A stretch of DNA of 23,778 nucleotides, taken from NCBI GenBank assembly GCA_910586285.1, contig CAJUGR010000010.1, positions 1-23,778 on the forward strand, read 5' to 3'. The position numbers were made by a program, and so were the translations under genes. Shown one piece after another: positions 1-7,713 of this stretch (position 1 is the stretch's first letter; every line of letters begins with the position of its first letter). This DNA comes from an uncultured Erysipelotrichaceae bacterium. GTDB taxonomy: Bacteria > Bacillota_I > Bacilli_A > Erysipelotrichales > Erysipelotrichaceae. The notes beneath the pieces are model-generated. The model saw only the letters and a program-made list of their open reading frames with translations, was not told the DNA's origin and ran no database searches.

Positions 1-1
1 G

Positions 2-1387
2 CGCAAAAAGATCATGATGTATGTGGGAGTGTTGGCAGTTGTCGTTGCATTGCCGATGTGGCTCATCATAACGGATAATCCGCACGATATGTTGATTACG
101 GCGACTTATATTGTGTTGGTAATCGATACATTGGGAGCGCTGATTATACCGATATTGCAATTTCGCTATTTGATGAATCAGCGAGCCTGTGATTTGTATC
201 TGCCGTTGCCGATCAAGCGTAAACAGATGTTTTTTATGCAATTTGGAACGGGGACTATGTGGTTGTTTTTACCCAATCTCATGTATTTGATCGCTGCTGT
301 GGGTAATGCGGCGGCACGATCATATTGGAAGGGCTATGTATTTTTGATGATCATATTAATGTTTTTTGCATTCGTGCAATACAGTGTTGATACGTTTTTG
401 GTATTGCAGTGTCAAAATTTAATAGATGCAATTTTCGCTATGGCTGGCTTTTTGCTGACCCAATTCTTGGTGATTGCGACCATTGAAAGCTTGTTAAGCA
501 ACACGGTCAATGCGGTTGTGCCCAACGGCGGAGCGATTTATGAATTCTTCCCTAATTGGCTGAATTTACTGTTATCGCCGATTTACAGTGCATTGGCAAG
601 TATCAATGCTTTGGACGATATGGTCGGTCGGGAAACCATTCTATATGGATTTGCGAAATGGCAAGAATACAGCGGAATTCATCCGTTTTTCATCGTTGCG
701 GATACCTTGTTGGCAGGGATTGCCGTTTACTTTGCCCAATCCACATATGAAAAGCGCAAAGGAGAAGACGGTGAACAAAAGACAACCTCAAAATGGATTT
801 ATCCGTTATTGATTACCCTTGTCAGCGGATGTTTAATCTTTGAAAATATTCTCTCTTTGAATTACTTTATTTTTACGGTGATTCTATATTTCATTATGAA
901 CTTTGTTGCGCAGCGCAAAATAGTAGTTCAGCTGCGGATGGTGATTCGCTTTGTCGTATTGGTGATAGCGGCTCTGGGAATTTCCCGTTTATTGATTGAT
1001 ACAAAGGGGTTTGGTTTAATTCAAGATTCATACACACGCAATGAGTTGGTTCGGGTACAACTGGATATCAACTTTATGGATATGGATTATTCGATTCCCG
1101 AATCAGAACAGGAAACATTGGGAGCAGAAACAATCGAGTACTTGACAATGTCAGAACTGCAGGATGATGTCTGGCTGGTAGATCATGTCTATGAGCTGCA
1201 AAAGGATATCACAGCGCATAATGAATATTCAGATACACCGGTTGCCTATATTAATATCAGCTATGAACTAACCAATCATAAACAGATTTATCGCTACTAT
1301 AAGGTAGATCAGAAACACCTTGATCAAGTTCATGAAATCGCCGATTATTTGATCGAGCATCACTATTGTGTAGAGGGATGGTATTGA
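2..1387 (+). CDS. ABC-2 type permease with C-terminal DUF6449-like domain (5' partial)
   Basis: Membrane permease subunit of an ABC transporter of the GntR/YtrA-associated kind. The reading frame is open to the window edge (codons for R-K-I precede the first ATG at 14), so the true start lies upstream. About eight hydrophobic segments are visible. After the second comes DLYLPLPIKRKQMF, the 'LPi-R' motif typical of these permeases. A soluble tail of about 115 residues follows the last helix (from about residue 340) and resembles DUF6449. In such loci a GntR regulator and an ABC ATPase usually lie just upstream, outside this window. The substrate is unknown; related systems respond to cell-envelope stress or export antimicrobials. 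The family call is fairly secure, the physiological role is not. No clear terminator follows the stop. Confidence 0.75.
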   Translation, partial: RKKIMMYVGVLAVVVALPMWLIITDNPHDMLITATYIVLVIDTLGALIIPILQFRYLMNQRACDLYLPLPIKRKQMFFMQFGTGTMWLFLPNLMYLIAAVGNAAARSYWKGYVFLMIILMFFAFVQYSVDTFLVLQCQNLIDAIFAMAGFLLTQFLVIATIESLLSNTVNAVVPNGGAIYEFFPNWLNLLLSPIYSALASINALDDMVGRETILYGFAKWQEYSGIHPFFIVADTLLAGIAVYFAQSTYEKRKGEDGEQKTTSKWIYPLLITLVSGCLIFENILSLNYFIFTVILYFIMNFVAQRKIVVQLRMVIRFVVLVIAALGISRLLIDTKGFGLIQDSYTRNELVRVQLDINFMDMDYSIPESEQETLGAETIEYLTMSELQDDVWLVDHVYELQKDITAHNEYSDTPVAYINISYELTNHKQIYRYYKVDQKHLDQVHEIADYLIEHHYCVEGWY

Positions 1388-1522
1388 TAATATGTAATTC
1401 GATTTAACGCTTTGATATAATTAATGCGAAAAGTCAGACTTAAGCAAAGCAGTTCAGTGTATTTAAAAATCTTATTTTTCGTGTATACTTAGAGAAAAGA
1501 TTAGACTGAGAAATCGGCATTT

Positions 1523-1889
1523 ATGGAGGAAGCAGGAATGGATGCGTAAGCTTTTTGGAATGTCATTGGACAATATAACCGAAATACAATTATTATTCAA
1601 GTAATACTGCTTAATTTAATTGTTATTGTATTGTCGCTGTCATATACCAACAAGGCAGCGTATTTAGCAAAATTGATGTTGTGAATAGCAAATTTATTCA
1701 TAGGAATGCTTTTCTTCGGATACTATTTCTTCATAAGCGGCAAAAACTACCGATTTCATTCCTGTCAATCCCCATATTGTCAATAGTGAAAGCAACAACT
1801 TATTTTATCTGTTATATCCGGTATTCACAGCTATGCTCAAGCTAGATATTATTCTTTTAATATGTGGAATATATGGGCTATATCTTTGA
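1523..1889 (+). pseudogene. Decayed membrane-protein gene, DUF6064-like
   Basis: An ATG at 1523 opens MEEAGMDA and hits TAA at 1547. The same frame then continues as AFWNVIGQYNRNTIIIQVIL and a hydrophobic stretch to a TGA at 1682, then IANLFIGMLFFGYYFFISG. Near 1740 the coding signal moves to frame 3: AKTTDFIPVNPHIVNSES, then a second hydrophobic stretch ending LLICGIYGLYL and TGA at 1887. The start 'FWxVIGxYN...Q' followed by a helix resembles the N-terminus of DUF6064 proteins (recalled, not searched). Two in-frame stops plus one frameshift mark it as broken and truncated. A possible -10 (TATACT, 1484-1489) lies upstream with only a weak -35. Confidence 0.6.
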
Positions 1890-1915
1890 CTGATATAAAA
1901 AATGTGAAAATTCAC

Positions 1916-1951
1916 TTGCGATTTTCAAAACCTATGCTATAATGTTATAGC
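1916..1951 (+). promoter_or_regulatory. rpmE promoter with palindrome over the -10
   Basis: -35 TTGCGA (1916-1921), 16-bp spacer, extended -10 TGCTATAAT (TATAAT at 1938-1943). The -10 lies inside a near-perfect inverted repeat, GCTATAA-TG-TTATAGC (1936-1951), which could be an operator or could be chance in AT-rich DNA. It does not resemble the Bacillus Zur box. Confidence 0.7.
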
Positions 1952-1956
1952 ACTTA

Positions 1957-1981
1957 CTTTAGATTCGCATGAAATCTAAGG
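1957..1981 (+). promoter_or_regulatory. Hairpin in the rpmE 5' leader
   Basis: CTTTAGATT (1957-1965) pairs with AATCTAAGG (1973-1981, one G-U) around a 7-nt loop. The stem ends two bases before the rpmE ribosome binding site at 1983-1988. It could be an L31 leader (ribosomal-protein leaders are known for L31 in Firmicutes). I cannot match it to a family model from memory. Confidence 0.5.
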
Positions 1982-1998
1982 CGGAAGGAGAAAAGACT

Positions 1999-2205
1999 AT
2001 GAAAAAAGGAATTCATCCGGAATACCACCGTATTATGGTAAAATGCACTTCTTGTGGTAATGAATTTGAGACCGGCTCCACGGCAAAAGAACTGCGTGTG
2101 GATACTTGTTCTAATTGTCATCCGTTCTATACCGGACGTCAGCGTTTTGCGGCAGCTCAGGGTAGAATTGAGAAGTTCAATAAGAAATACGGCTTGGGTC
2201 AATAA
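1999..2205 (+). CDS. rpmE: 50S ribosomal protein L31, zinc-binding type
   Basis: Large-subunit ribosomal protein that helps bridge the two subunits. The 68-residue product starts MKKGIHPEYH, as L31 does. It has two Cys pairs, C16/C19 and C37/C40 (CSNCHPFYTG), so it is the zinc-carrying form rather than the zinc-free paralogue. The upstream in-frame ATG at 1969 is rejected because it falls inside the leader hairpin. The ATG at 1999 follows GGAAGGAG (1981-1988) at good spacing. The gene is monocistronic, with its own promoter (1916-1943) and terminator (2221-2253). Length is normal for the family. Confidence 0.95.
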   Translation: MKKGIHPEYHRIMVKCTSCGNEFETGSTAKELRVDTCSNCHPFYTGRQRFAAAQGRIEKFNKKYGLGQ

Positions 2206-2220
2206 GCGGAATTCATGTGG

Positions 2221-2253
2221 ACAGTGTTATCAGATAATGATGGCACTGTTTTC
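2221..2253 (+). terminator. Rho-independent terminator of rpmE
   Basis: ACAGTG (2221-2226) pairs with CACTGT (2244-2249). Inner pairing between TATCA and TGATG extends the stem, and TTTTC follows. Confidence 0.8.
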
Positions 2254-2433
2254 TTATGTCAAAAGCGTTTGATGGGTGAAGAAAAAAGCATCGCATATAG
2301 TGTTTCATGAATGTAATATGCAAAGGACGATATCATTACAAAGAAATTCTTTCTGTTGATAAAATGATTAACAACTTATTTCGGTAGACAACTATCAATT
2401 AATACACGTTCATATCCATTATTTCATATTCAA
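2254..2433. other. Gene-free AT-rich stretch
   Basis: No ORF with a ribosome binding site, no strong hairpin and no recognisable family in either strand. It separates the rpmE terminator from the repeat element that follows. Confidence 0.5.
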
Positions 2434-2441
2434 AAAAAGCC

Positions 2442-2469
2442 TTGTAGAATCCTTTTTGTTGCATATAAT
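2442..2469 (+). promoter_or_regulatory. Promoter of the copy A small RNA
   Basis: -35 TTGTAG (2442-2447), 16-bp spacer, -10 TATAAT (2464-2469). Both boxes and the spacing are kept in copy B (TTGTAA/TATAAC, 16 bp), while five adjacent spacer bases differ. Confidence 0.7.
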
Positions 2470-2475
2470 ATAAGT

Positions 2476-2553
2476 GTAAACAGCGAATGCTGATGTGGAG
2501 AAATAACCGCCCTTCTCCAACCTGGAAGAAAGAGAAGAGGGCAGTTATTTTTT
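2476..2553 (+). ncRNA. Candidate small RNA, copy A (about 78 nt)
   Basis: Predicted transcript from about 7 nt after the -10 to the end of the T-run. About 25 nt of conserved unpaired leader (ending GAATGCTGAT) is followed by a terminator hairpin: AATAAC (2502-2507) and GCCC (2509-2512) pair with GGGC and GTTATT, with TTTTTT after it. The loop side carries a C/U-rich run (CCCTTCTCC), a type of sequence used by some Firmicute sRNAs to pair with ribosome binding sites. A 22-codon ORF from ATG 2485 ends in the T-run. It has no RBS and the aligned frame in copy B stops after four codons, so I treat the locus as noncoding. Confidence 0.55.
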
Positions 2554-2737
2554 AATGATTAAATACAATATCCTTTATCTTTGAGATACAGATATAGTTT
2601 CAATAAAGCGATGAATTGCTTCAACCGATCATAATAAATATGAATGAAAGCAATCGTAATTTCTATTATAAGATAACGGTAGAAGTGCAGAGTAAAATAT
2701 AAAGAATCAGACAGGGGCGATATTTTAAGAAAAGCGG

Positions 2738-2766
2738 TTTATTATTTCGGCAATTTTTTGTATAAT
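2738..2766 (+). promoter_or_regulatory. Promoter of the tdk operon
   Basis: -10 TATAAT (2761-2766) with a weak -35 TTTATT (2738-2743) at 17 bp. The -10 overlaps the first in-frame ATG at 2765, which supports the downstream start at 2795. Confidence 0.6.
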
Positions 2767-2794
2767 GTTGGAGAAAGTATTTGAGGTGACAATC

Positions 2795-3403
2795 ATGTAT
2801 CAGCAATATCGTGAGGGGTGGCTGGAGGTGATCTCCGGCTGTATGTTTGCCGGAAAAACCGAAGAATTGATCCGCAGAATTAAGGTGCTTCAATATGCGA
2901 AAAAGAACATTGTAGTATTCAAACCGCGGATAGATGATCGTTACAGTGATGTGGATGTGGTTTCCCATGCCGGAACCAGTGTAAAAAGCATTGCGGTCAG
3001 TACTGCTGCAGAAATGATGAAATATATTACGCCGCAAACCGAAGTCGTTGCGGTGGATGAAGTACAGTTTTTTGATGAGGAAATGGTTGCGATCTGTAAT
3101 CAGTTGGCCGATGAGGGAAAAAGAGTGATGGCAGCCGGATTGGATATGGATTTTCGCGGGGTTCCCTTTGGGATTATGCCGCAGTTGATAACCCATGCCG
3201 AATTTGTGACAAAGCTGACAGCCGTATGTATGCAATGCGGCGCTCCTGCTACCCGTACGCAGCGATTGGTAAATGGGAAGCCAGCCAGCTATCACGATCC
3301 GATTGTAATGGTCGGAGCCAGTGAATCCTATGAGGCGCGCTGTCGTCATTGTCATGAGGTGGCCGATCGGCCCCATCCACAACAAACCGTGAAGAAAGGA
3401 TGA
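2795..3403 (+). CDS. tdk: Thymidine kinase, type II
   Basis: Phosphorylates thymidine to dTMP in the salvage pathway (cytosolic, normally tetrameric). The 202-residue product has the P-loop GCMFAGKT (15-22), DEVQFF (88-93) with the expected catalytic Glu at 89, and two Cys pairs of the zinc-bound lasso domain (C145/C148 and C183/C186). Length is typical. The ATG at 2795 is preceded by GAGGTG (2783-2788). The ATG at 2765 is excluded because it overlaps the promoter. It is the first gene of a four-gene operon, and ychF starts 4 bp after its stop. Confidence 0.96.
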   Translation: MYQQYREGWLEVISGCMFAGKTEELIRRIKVLQYAKKNIVVFKPRIDDRYSDVDVVSHAGTSVKSIAVSTAAEMMKYITPQTEVVAVDEVQFFDEEMVAICNQLADEGKRVMAAGLDMDFRGVPFGIMPQLITHAEFVTKLTAVCMQCGAPATRTQRLVNGKPASYHDPIVMVGASESYEARCRHCHEVADRPHPQQTVKKG

Positions 3404-3407
3404 TTTT

Positions 3408-4511
3408 ATGCCGTTAACCGCAGGAATTGTGGGACTTCCCAATGTCGGGAAATCCACGCTATTTAATGCCATAACCAAAAGTCAGGTAGAAGCCGCCAAC
3501 TATCCGTTTGCGACAATTCAACCCAATGTGGGCGTAGTCGAGGTACCCGATGAGCGGGTCGATCGGCTGCGGGAATTGTTTCATCCGAAAAAGACGATAT
3601 ATTCTACCTTTGAATTTACCGATATTGCCGGTCTAGTGAAAGGCGCATCGAACGGAGAAGGACTGGGAAACCAGTTTTTAAGCAATATTCGCTTGACGGA
3701 TGCGATCTGCCATGTTGTGCGCTGCTTTGACGATGCCGATATTACCCACGTAGAAGGCAGCGTTGATCCGTTGCGAGATATCGAAATCATCAATCTGGAG
3801 TTAATCATGGCTGACTTGCAAACCGTGGAAAATCGCATTACAAAAATTGAACGCAAAGCCAAGACCAATAAAGATAATGAGGCGCTCAAGGAACTGGCAT
3901 TAATGGAGCGCATCAAAGAAACATTGAATGAGGGAAAGTCTGCGCGCAGTGTCGAAATGGATGAGGATGAAATGGCAATGGTCAAGGCATTCTCGCTGTT
4001 AACGATGAAACCGATGATCTATATTGCGAATATGGCAGAGGAACAGTTGAGTGATCCGGATAGCAATCCTTATTTTTTACAAGTCAAACAATATGCACAG
4101 GCTGAGCATCATCTGGCGATTCCGATCTGTGCTAAAATAGAGGAAGAACTTTCGCAGCTGGAGCCGGAAGAAAAACAGGAATTTTTGAACGAACTGGGGA
4201 TTGGCGAAAGCGGCTTGGATCGTGTTGTCAAGGCCGCTTATCGCATTTTGGATCTCTGTACGTTCTTAACTGCCGGTGAAGATGAGTGCCGCGCTTGGAC
4301 GTTCCATAAAGGCATGAAAGCACCGCAATGTGCCGGAGTCATTCACAGCGATTTTGAAAAAGGATTCATCCGGGCGGAATGCTACCATTTTACGGATATT
4401 GATCACTATGAGAATGAACAGGCAATTAAAGAGGCCGGGAAGCTACGCCTGGAAGGAAAAGACTATGTTGTACAGGATGGCGATGTATTACATTTCCGCT
4501 TTCACGTATAA
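3408..4511 (+). CDS. ychF: Redox-regulated ribosome-binding ATPase YchF/EngD
   Basis: Obg-family P-loop NTPase (bacterial OLA1) that prefers ATP and binds ribosomes. G1 is GLPNVGKST (9-17), G3 is DIAG (72-75), and the usual NKxD is replaced by NMAE (208-211), the hallmark of ATP preference in this family. The central region is a coiled-coil insertion (about 130-200). The last roughly 80 residues form the TGS domain, ending DGDVLHFRF. The 367-residue length is standard. The ribosome binding site AAGGATG overlaps the end of tdk, so the two are translationally close. Well conserved, with nothing unusual. Confidence 0.97.
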   Translation: MPLTAGIVGLPNVGKSTLFNAITKSQVEAANYPFATIQPNVGVVEVPDERVDRLRELFHPKKTIYSTFEFTDIAGLVKGASNGEGLGNQFLSNIRLTDAICHVVRCFDDADITHVEGSVDPLRDIEIINLELIMADLQTVENRITKIERKAKTNKDNEALKELALMERIKETLNEGKSARSVEMDEDEMAMVKAFSLLTMKPMIYIANMAEEQLSDPDSNPYFLQVKQYAQAEHHLAIPICAKIEEELSQLEPEEKQEFLNELGIGESGLDRVVKAAYRILDLCTFLTAGEDECRAWTFHKGMKAPQCAGVIHSDFEKGFIRAECYHFTDIDHYENEQAIKEAGKLRLEGKDYVVQDGDVLHFRFHV

Positions 4512-4548
4512 ATAAGAAAAGGATAGGATGAAGAAGGAGTGATGAGCG

Positions 4549-5730
4549 ATGTTTGATAGTTCGATCGCAGAAAATATCAGTATGATCACAGCGTTCATTG
4601 AAGGATTGATTTCCTTCTTTTCTCCTTGTGTGCTTCCGCTGTTGCCAATTTATCTTGGCTATTTGAGCGGGGAACTGGAAGATCAAAAACCATCGGCACG
4701 CAAAACGATTGGCTTTACGCTGATCTTCATTACGGGTATTTTTACTGCCCTGTTATTATTGAATCTTTCCATGACGGGCATCTCTGCCTTTTTTAAGGGA
4801 GCCGGGGTCTGGTTCATGCGTCTAGGCGGTCTGCTTATTGTACTACTGGGAATTGTTCAACTTGGGGTGTTGAAAGTACCATTGTTAGAACGCACATTTC
4901 ATATTCATTATGATTTTGCGGGCAAGCATATGAGCATGACGATTGCTTTTTTGATGGGATTCACGTTTGCGTTTTCTTGGACTCCGTGCATTTCACCAAC
5001 CTTAGCGTCAATCTTGATCATGGCTTCGGCTTTTGACAGCTTGTGGCTGTCGCTGTTTCTGATTATCGCCTATGCGGTCGGCTTTTCGTTACCATTTTTG
5101 GTGCTGAGCTGTTTTGCCCGTCCGGCGGTGAAATTTTTTCGTACTCATGATACACTGATGCAGGTAATCGTCAAAGTGGGTGCGGTTATTTTAATCATTA
5201 TGGGGATCGTGATGGGAATGGGCGGCTTGAGCGTACTAGGTGGTGGAGGAAGAGCGGTCAGTGATAATGATGCAGGAGGAAGCGATACGATGGACACCGG
5301 TTCTCTTACCTTGAGAGATCAAAATGATAACGAAGTCAGCTTATCCGATTTTGCGGGGAAAATTGTCTATATCAATTTTTGGGGTACTTGGTGCCCGGTT
5401 TGTTGCCAGGAGTTAAACGATATTCAGCGACTTTATGACGCCTATGCCGACAGTGATGAGGTTCAGGTATTGACGCTGGTCTATCCCAACAGCGGTCAAG
5501 AGGGAAGCGTAGATGATATCAAAGCATTCATTCAAGAAAACAATATTACGTTTCCGGTGCTGTTTGATGAGGAAGGCTTATTGTTTGCCCAGTATGGCAT
5601 CACTGCCTTTCCGACCGTTGTTGTGATTGACCAAAATCAAAATGTATACGGATATTTATCCGGCGGCATTTCCTATGAGACAATGGAAAACATTCTCGAA
5701 CAAGTACGAAATGATCATCAGGCAAAATAA
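4549..5730 (+). CDS. CcdA (DsbD-like) membrane domain fused to a TlpA-type thioredoxin domain
   Basis: Thiol-disulfide relay in one chain. The N-terminal half (1-230) is CcdA-like, with about six helices and two conserved Cys in SPCVLP (C27) and WTPCISP (C147). This kind of domain passes electrons from cytosolic thioredoxin across the membrane. After a Gly/Ser/Asp-rich linker (about 230-250), a TlpA/ResA-like thioredoxin domain carries WCPVC (281-285) and a cis-Pro context AFPTVVV, and should face outside. An extra Cys (C286) follows the active site. RBS AAGGAG is at 4534-4539. It lies 37 bp after ychF and 17 bp before the nucleoside kinase, in the same operon. The reduced client proteins are unknown. 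Confidence 0.9.
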   Translation: MFDSSIAENISMITAFIEGLISFFSPCVLPLLPIYLGYLSGELEDQKPSARKTIGFTLIFITGIFTALLLLNLSMTGISAFFKGAGVWFMRLGGLLIVLLGIVQLGVLKVPLLERTFHIHYDFAGKHMSMTIAFLMGFTFAFSWTPCISPTLASILIMASAFDSLWLSLFLIIAYAVGFSLPFLVLSCFARPAVKFFRTHDTLMQVIVKVGAVILIIMGIVMGMGGLSVLGGGGRAVSDNDAGGSDTMDTGSLTLRDQNDNEVSLSDFAGKIVYINFWGTWCPVCCQELNDIQRLYDAYADSDEVQVLTLVYPNSGQEGSVDDIKAFIQENNITFPVLFDEEGLLFAQYGITAFPTVVVIDQNQNVYGYLSGGISYETMENILEQVRNDHQAK

Positions 5731-5747
5731 AAGATAGGGGAATGAAT

Positions 5748-7373
5748 ATGTTGGAGTTTATCAGGGACGACGGCATTCGTGAAACACTGCCGGAAAAAAC
5801 CGGTATTCGTGAATTGGTGCGGAATCAGGTAGACGGCGATCAGATCTACGCAGTTGTGTTAAACGGAAAACTGCATGATTTAAACTATATTCCGCGACAG
5901 GGAGGCTCGCTAGCCTACGTTCGCAGTGACAGTGAAATCGGGAAAATGATTTATGAACGAACCCTGTTGTTTGTTTTTATTGCGGCCGTTTACACTTTGG
6001 CTCCGGATGCACACGTCAATATAGAACACACTTTGTCCTCGGGACAGTATTGTGAAGTGGCGCGCCGACCCTTCTTGACCCCGCATGATGTTTCACTCAT
6101 AGATGCCAAAATGCGAGACATCATCGCTGCTAAAACCAAAATTACCCGTTTAGTGATGGATACCAAAACGGTCATTGATCATTTCCGCAAACAAGGGATG
6201 ACAAACAAAGCGGAATTGCTGGCATGTCGCAAAAGTAAAAAATCCAGTCTTTATTCCCTTTGCGGATGTGAAGATTATTTCTATGGAATTTTGCTGCCCG
6301 ATGCCGGGTATATCACTCACTTTGCGCTTCGTTATTATGCGCCGGGCGTGTGGTTGTCGCCACAGCCGTACTTTGTCAATCAACAGAAAATGTTTAAGGT
6401 TTTTCAGGAATATGAGCATTGGGGAAAAGCGATCGGAGTATCCAATGTCGCACAGTTAAATCAAAAAATTGACCAAGGTAAGATGGATGAATTGGTTTTG
6501 ATGTGTGAAACGATGATGGAAAAACAGCTGACCAAACTTGCTGCTGAAATTGTGGAAAAGCGGCCGGCAACGAAGTTTATATTGATTGCAGGTCCCAGCA
6601 GTGCCGGAAAAACAACGTTCTCCAAGCGCTTGGCCATTCATCTGAAAATTCTCGGAGTGGAATCCGAGCCAATTTCGATGGATGATTTCTATAAGAATCG
6701 TGAAGATACGCCCAAACTGCCGGATGGCTCTTATGATTTTGAAAGTATTCATGCGATTGACTTAAAACTGTTTGAAGATACGATGCGAAAACTTCAACAG
6801 AGACTGCCGGTCAAAATGCCACATTTTAATTTTAAAACCGGACTTTCCGAAACAAGTGATCGAACAATCTGTTTGAAAGAAAATCAAGTATTAATCATGG
6901 AAGGAATCCATGGTTTGAATCCATATATCAGTGAGGCATTATCGGCGGATGCGGTATTCAAAATTTATATCAATGCGCTGACACATTTGAATTTAGATGA
7001 ACATAATCGTATTCCTACATCGGATTATCGTTTGATTCGGCGGATTACCCGTGATCATCAAACCCGTGGTTGGAGCGCGGCCGATACGATTTCCTTCTGG
7101 CCCAATGTCCGAAACGGGGAAGATCGCAACATTTATCCATATCAAGAAAGCGCCGATTATATCTTCAATACCTCGATGGTCTATGAGTTGGCGGTGTTAA
7201 AGAAACTGGCTTTGCCGCTGCTGAATGACGTCAAAAAAGACAGTGACCAATATTTGGAGGCCAATCGGCTGAAGAAGCTGCTTGCCTATTTTGCGGATGG
7301 CGCATCCGATGCGATTCCCCGCTATTCCATCTTGGCTGAATTTGTCGGCAACAGTATTCTGGATGTCAGTTGA
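5748..7373 (+). CDS. Nucleoside kinase (uridine kinase-like) with ThrRS-like N-terminal region
   Basis: Probable uridine/cytidine-type kinase in nucleoside salvage. Residues 1 to about 60 look TGS-like, and the next roughly 150 resemble the N-terminal editing-type domain of threonyl-tRNA synthetase (EHTLSSGQYCEV). The kinase domain starts near 275 with Walker A GPSSAGKT (282-289), then MDDFYKNRED and MEGIHGLNP, as in uridine/phosphoribulokinase folds. At 541 residues it is much longer than Udk (about 210), but this two-part form is common in Firmicutes and Thermotogae. The ATG at 5742 is only one base from AGGGG (5736-5740), so the ATG at 5748 is the better start. Last gene of the tdk operon. 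The true substrate is not certain. Confidence 0.85.
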   Translation: MLEFIRDDGIRETLPEKTGIRELVRNQVDGDQIYAVVLNGKLHDLNYIPRQGGSLAYVRSDSEIGKMIYERTLLFVFIAAVYTLAPDAHVNIEHTLSSGQYCEVARRPFLTPHDVSLIDAKMRDIIAAKTKITRLVMDTKTVIDHFRKQGMTNKAELLACRKSKKSSLYSLCGCEDYFYGILLPDAGYITHFALRYYAPGVWLSPQPYFVNQQKMFKVFQEYEHWGKAIGVSNVAQLNQKIDQGKMDELVLMCETMMEKQLTKLAAEIVEKRPATKFILIAGPSSAGKTTFSKRLAIHLKILGVESEPISMDDFYKNREDTPKLPDGSYDFESIHAIDLKLFEDTMRKLQQRLPVKMPHFNFKTGLSETSDRTICLKENQVLIMEGIHGLNPYISEALSADAVFKIYINALTHLNLDEHNRIPTSDYRLIRRITRDHQTRGWSAADTISFWPNVRNGEDRNIYPYQESADYIFNTSMVYELAVLKKLALPLLNDVKKDSDQYLEANRLKKLLAYFADGASDAIPRYSILAEFVGNSILDVS

Positions 7374-7631
7374 ATTGATAAAAAGAAGATGCGGGGTTGA
7401 ATTGAGGACGTTGAAGCATCTCTGACTTAAAGAATTTCGGCATAGTCATTTTAGCAGTGATATCGTTTTTATATGTCATAAACAAGCATGGATTGTAGCC
7501 TCGATAAAATATTGAAAAAACGTGCAGGAATGAGAAACGCTCGTTACGTTAACGATAGCGGAAATAATAAGAGCCTAAAACTTGGGTCTGAGCTTGAACA
7601 AGATACTACACAACTTTACGTAGAAAGAAGC
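7374..7631. other. Gene-free stretch after the nucleoside kinase
   Basis: No ORF with a ribosome binding site. Weak inverted repeats are present: AGATGC/GCATCT (7387-7392/7416-7421) and CGCTCGTT...AACGATAGCG (about 7538-7560). I found no convincing promoter and no match to a known RNA family by eye. It may be a long 3' UTR of the operon ending in the terminator at 7632-7688. Confidence 0.4.
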
Positions 7632-7688
7632 GGTCGTAACCGTATCACATAAGCATTTATTGCATGTGATCATGCGGCCTTTTTCTTT
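7632..7688 (+). terminator. Rho-independent terminator, probably of the tdk operon
   Basis: GGTCGTA (7632-7638) pairs with TGCGGCC (7673-7679, two G-U). An inner stem ATCACAT (7644-7650)/ATGTGAT (7664-7670) sits inside it, and TTTTTCTTT follows. It lies about 260 bp after the kinase stop. Confidence 0.7.
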
Positions 7689-7713
7689 GTGCTGATTATG
7701 AACAGAATAAAGG

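Larger units (their letters stand above)
2434..2623 (+). repeat. Repeat element copy A (promoter - short transcript - terminator - tail)
   Basis: About 190 bp that match the minus strand of 15376-15576. The promoter half is best conserved: by eye 44 of 53 positions from TTGTAG (2442) to GCTGAT (2494) are identical. The terminator keeps its AATAACCG...GGTTATT frame while its loop differs. Beyond the terminator the tail keeps blocks such as CCTTTATCTTTG and TTTCAATAAAG. No IS-like terminal repeats or transposase were seen. Confidence 0.8.

Noticed and set aside
2485..2553. 22-codon ORF inside the copy A sRNA (MLMWRNNRPSP...)
   Set aside because: No RBS, the stop lies in the terminator T-run, and the aligned frame in copy B stops after four codons.
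2666..3478. 270-codon ORF on the minus strand
   Set aside because: It is antisense to tdk and the start of ychF, matches no family, and has low-complexity His/Cys-rich content typical of a shadow frame.
5742..5747. Upstream ATG for the nucleoside kinase
   Set aside because: Only one base separates it from the AGGGG ribosome binding site; the ATG at 5748 has proper spacing.
7410..7690. 6S RNA, tmRNA or a known riboswitch
   Set aside because: No long closing stem with central bubble, no tRNA-like ends and no recognisable riboswitch core could be found by eye.
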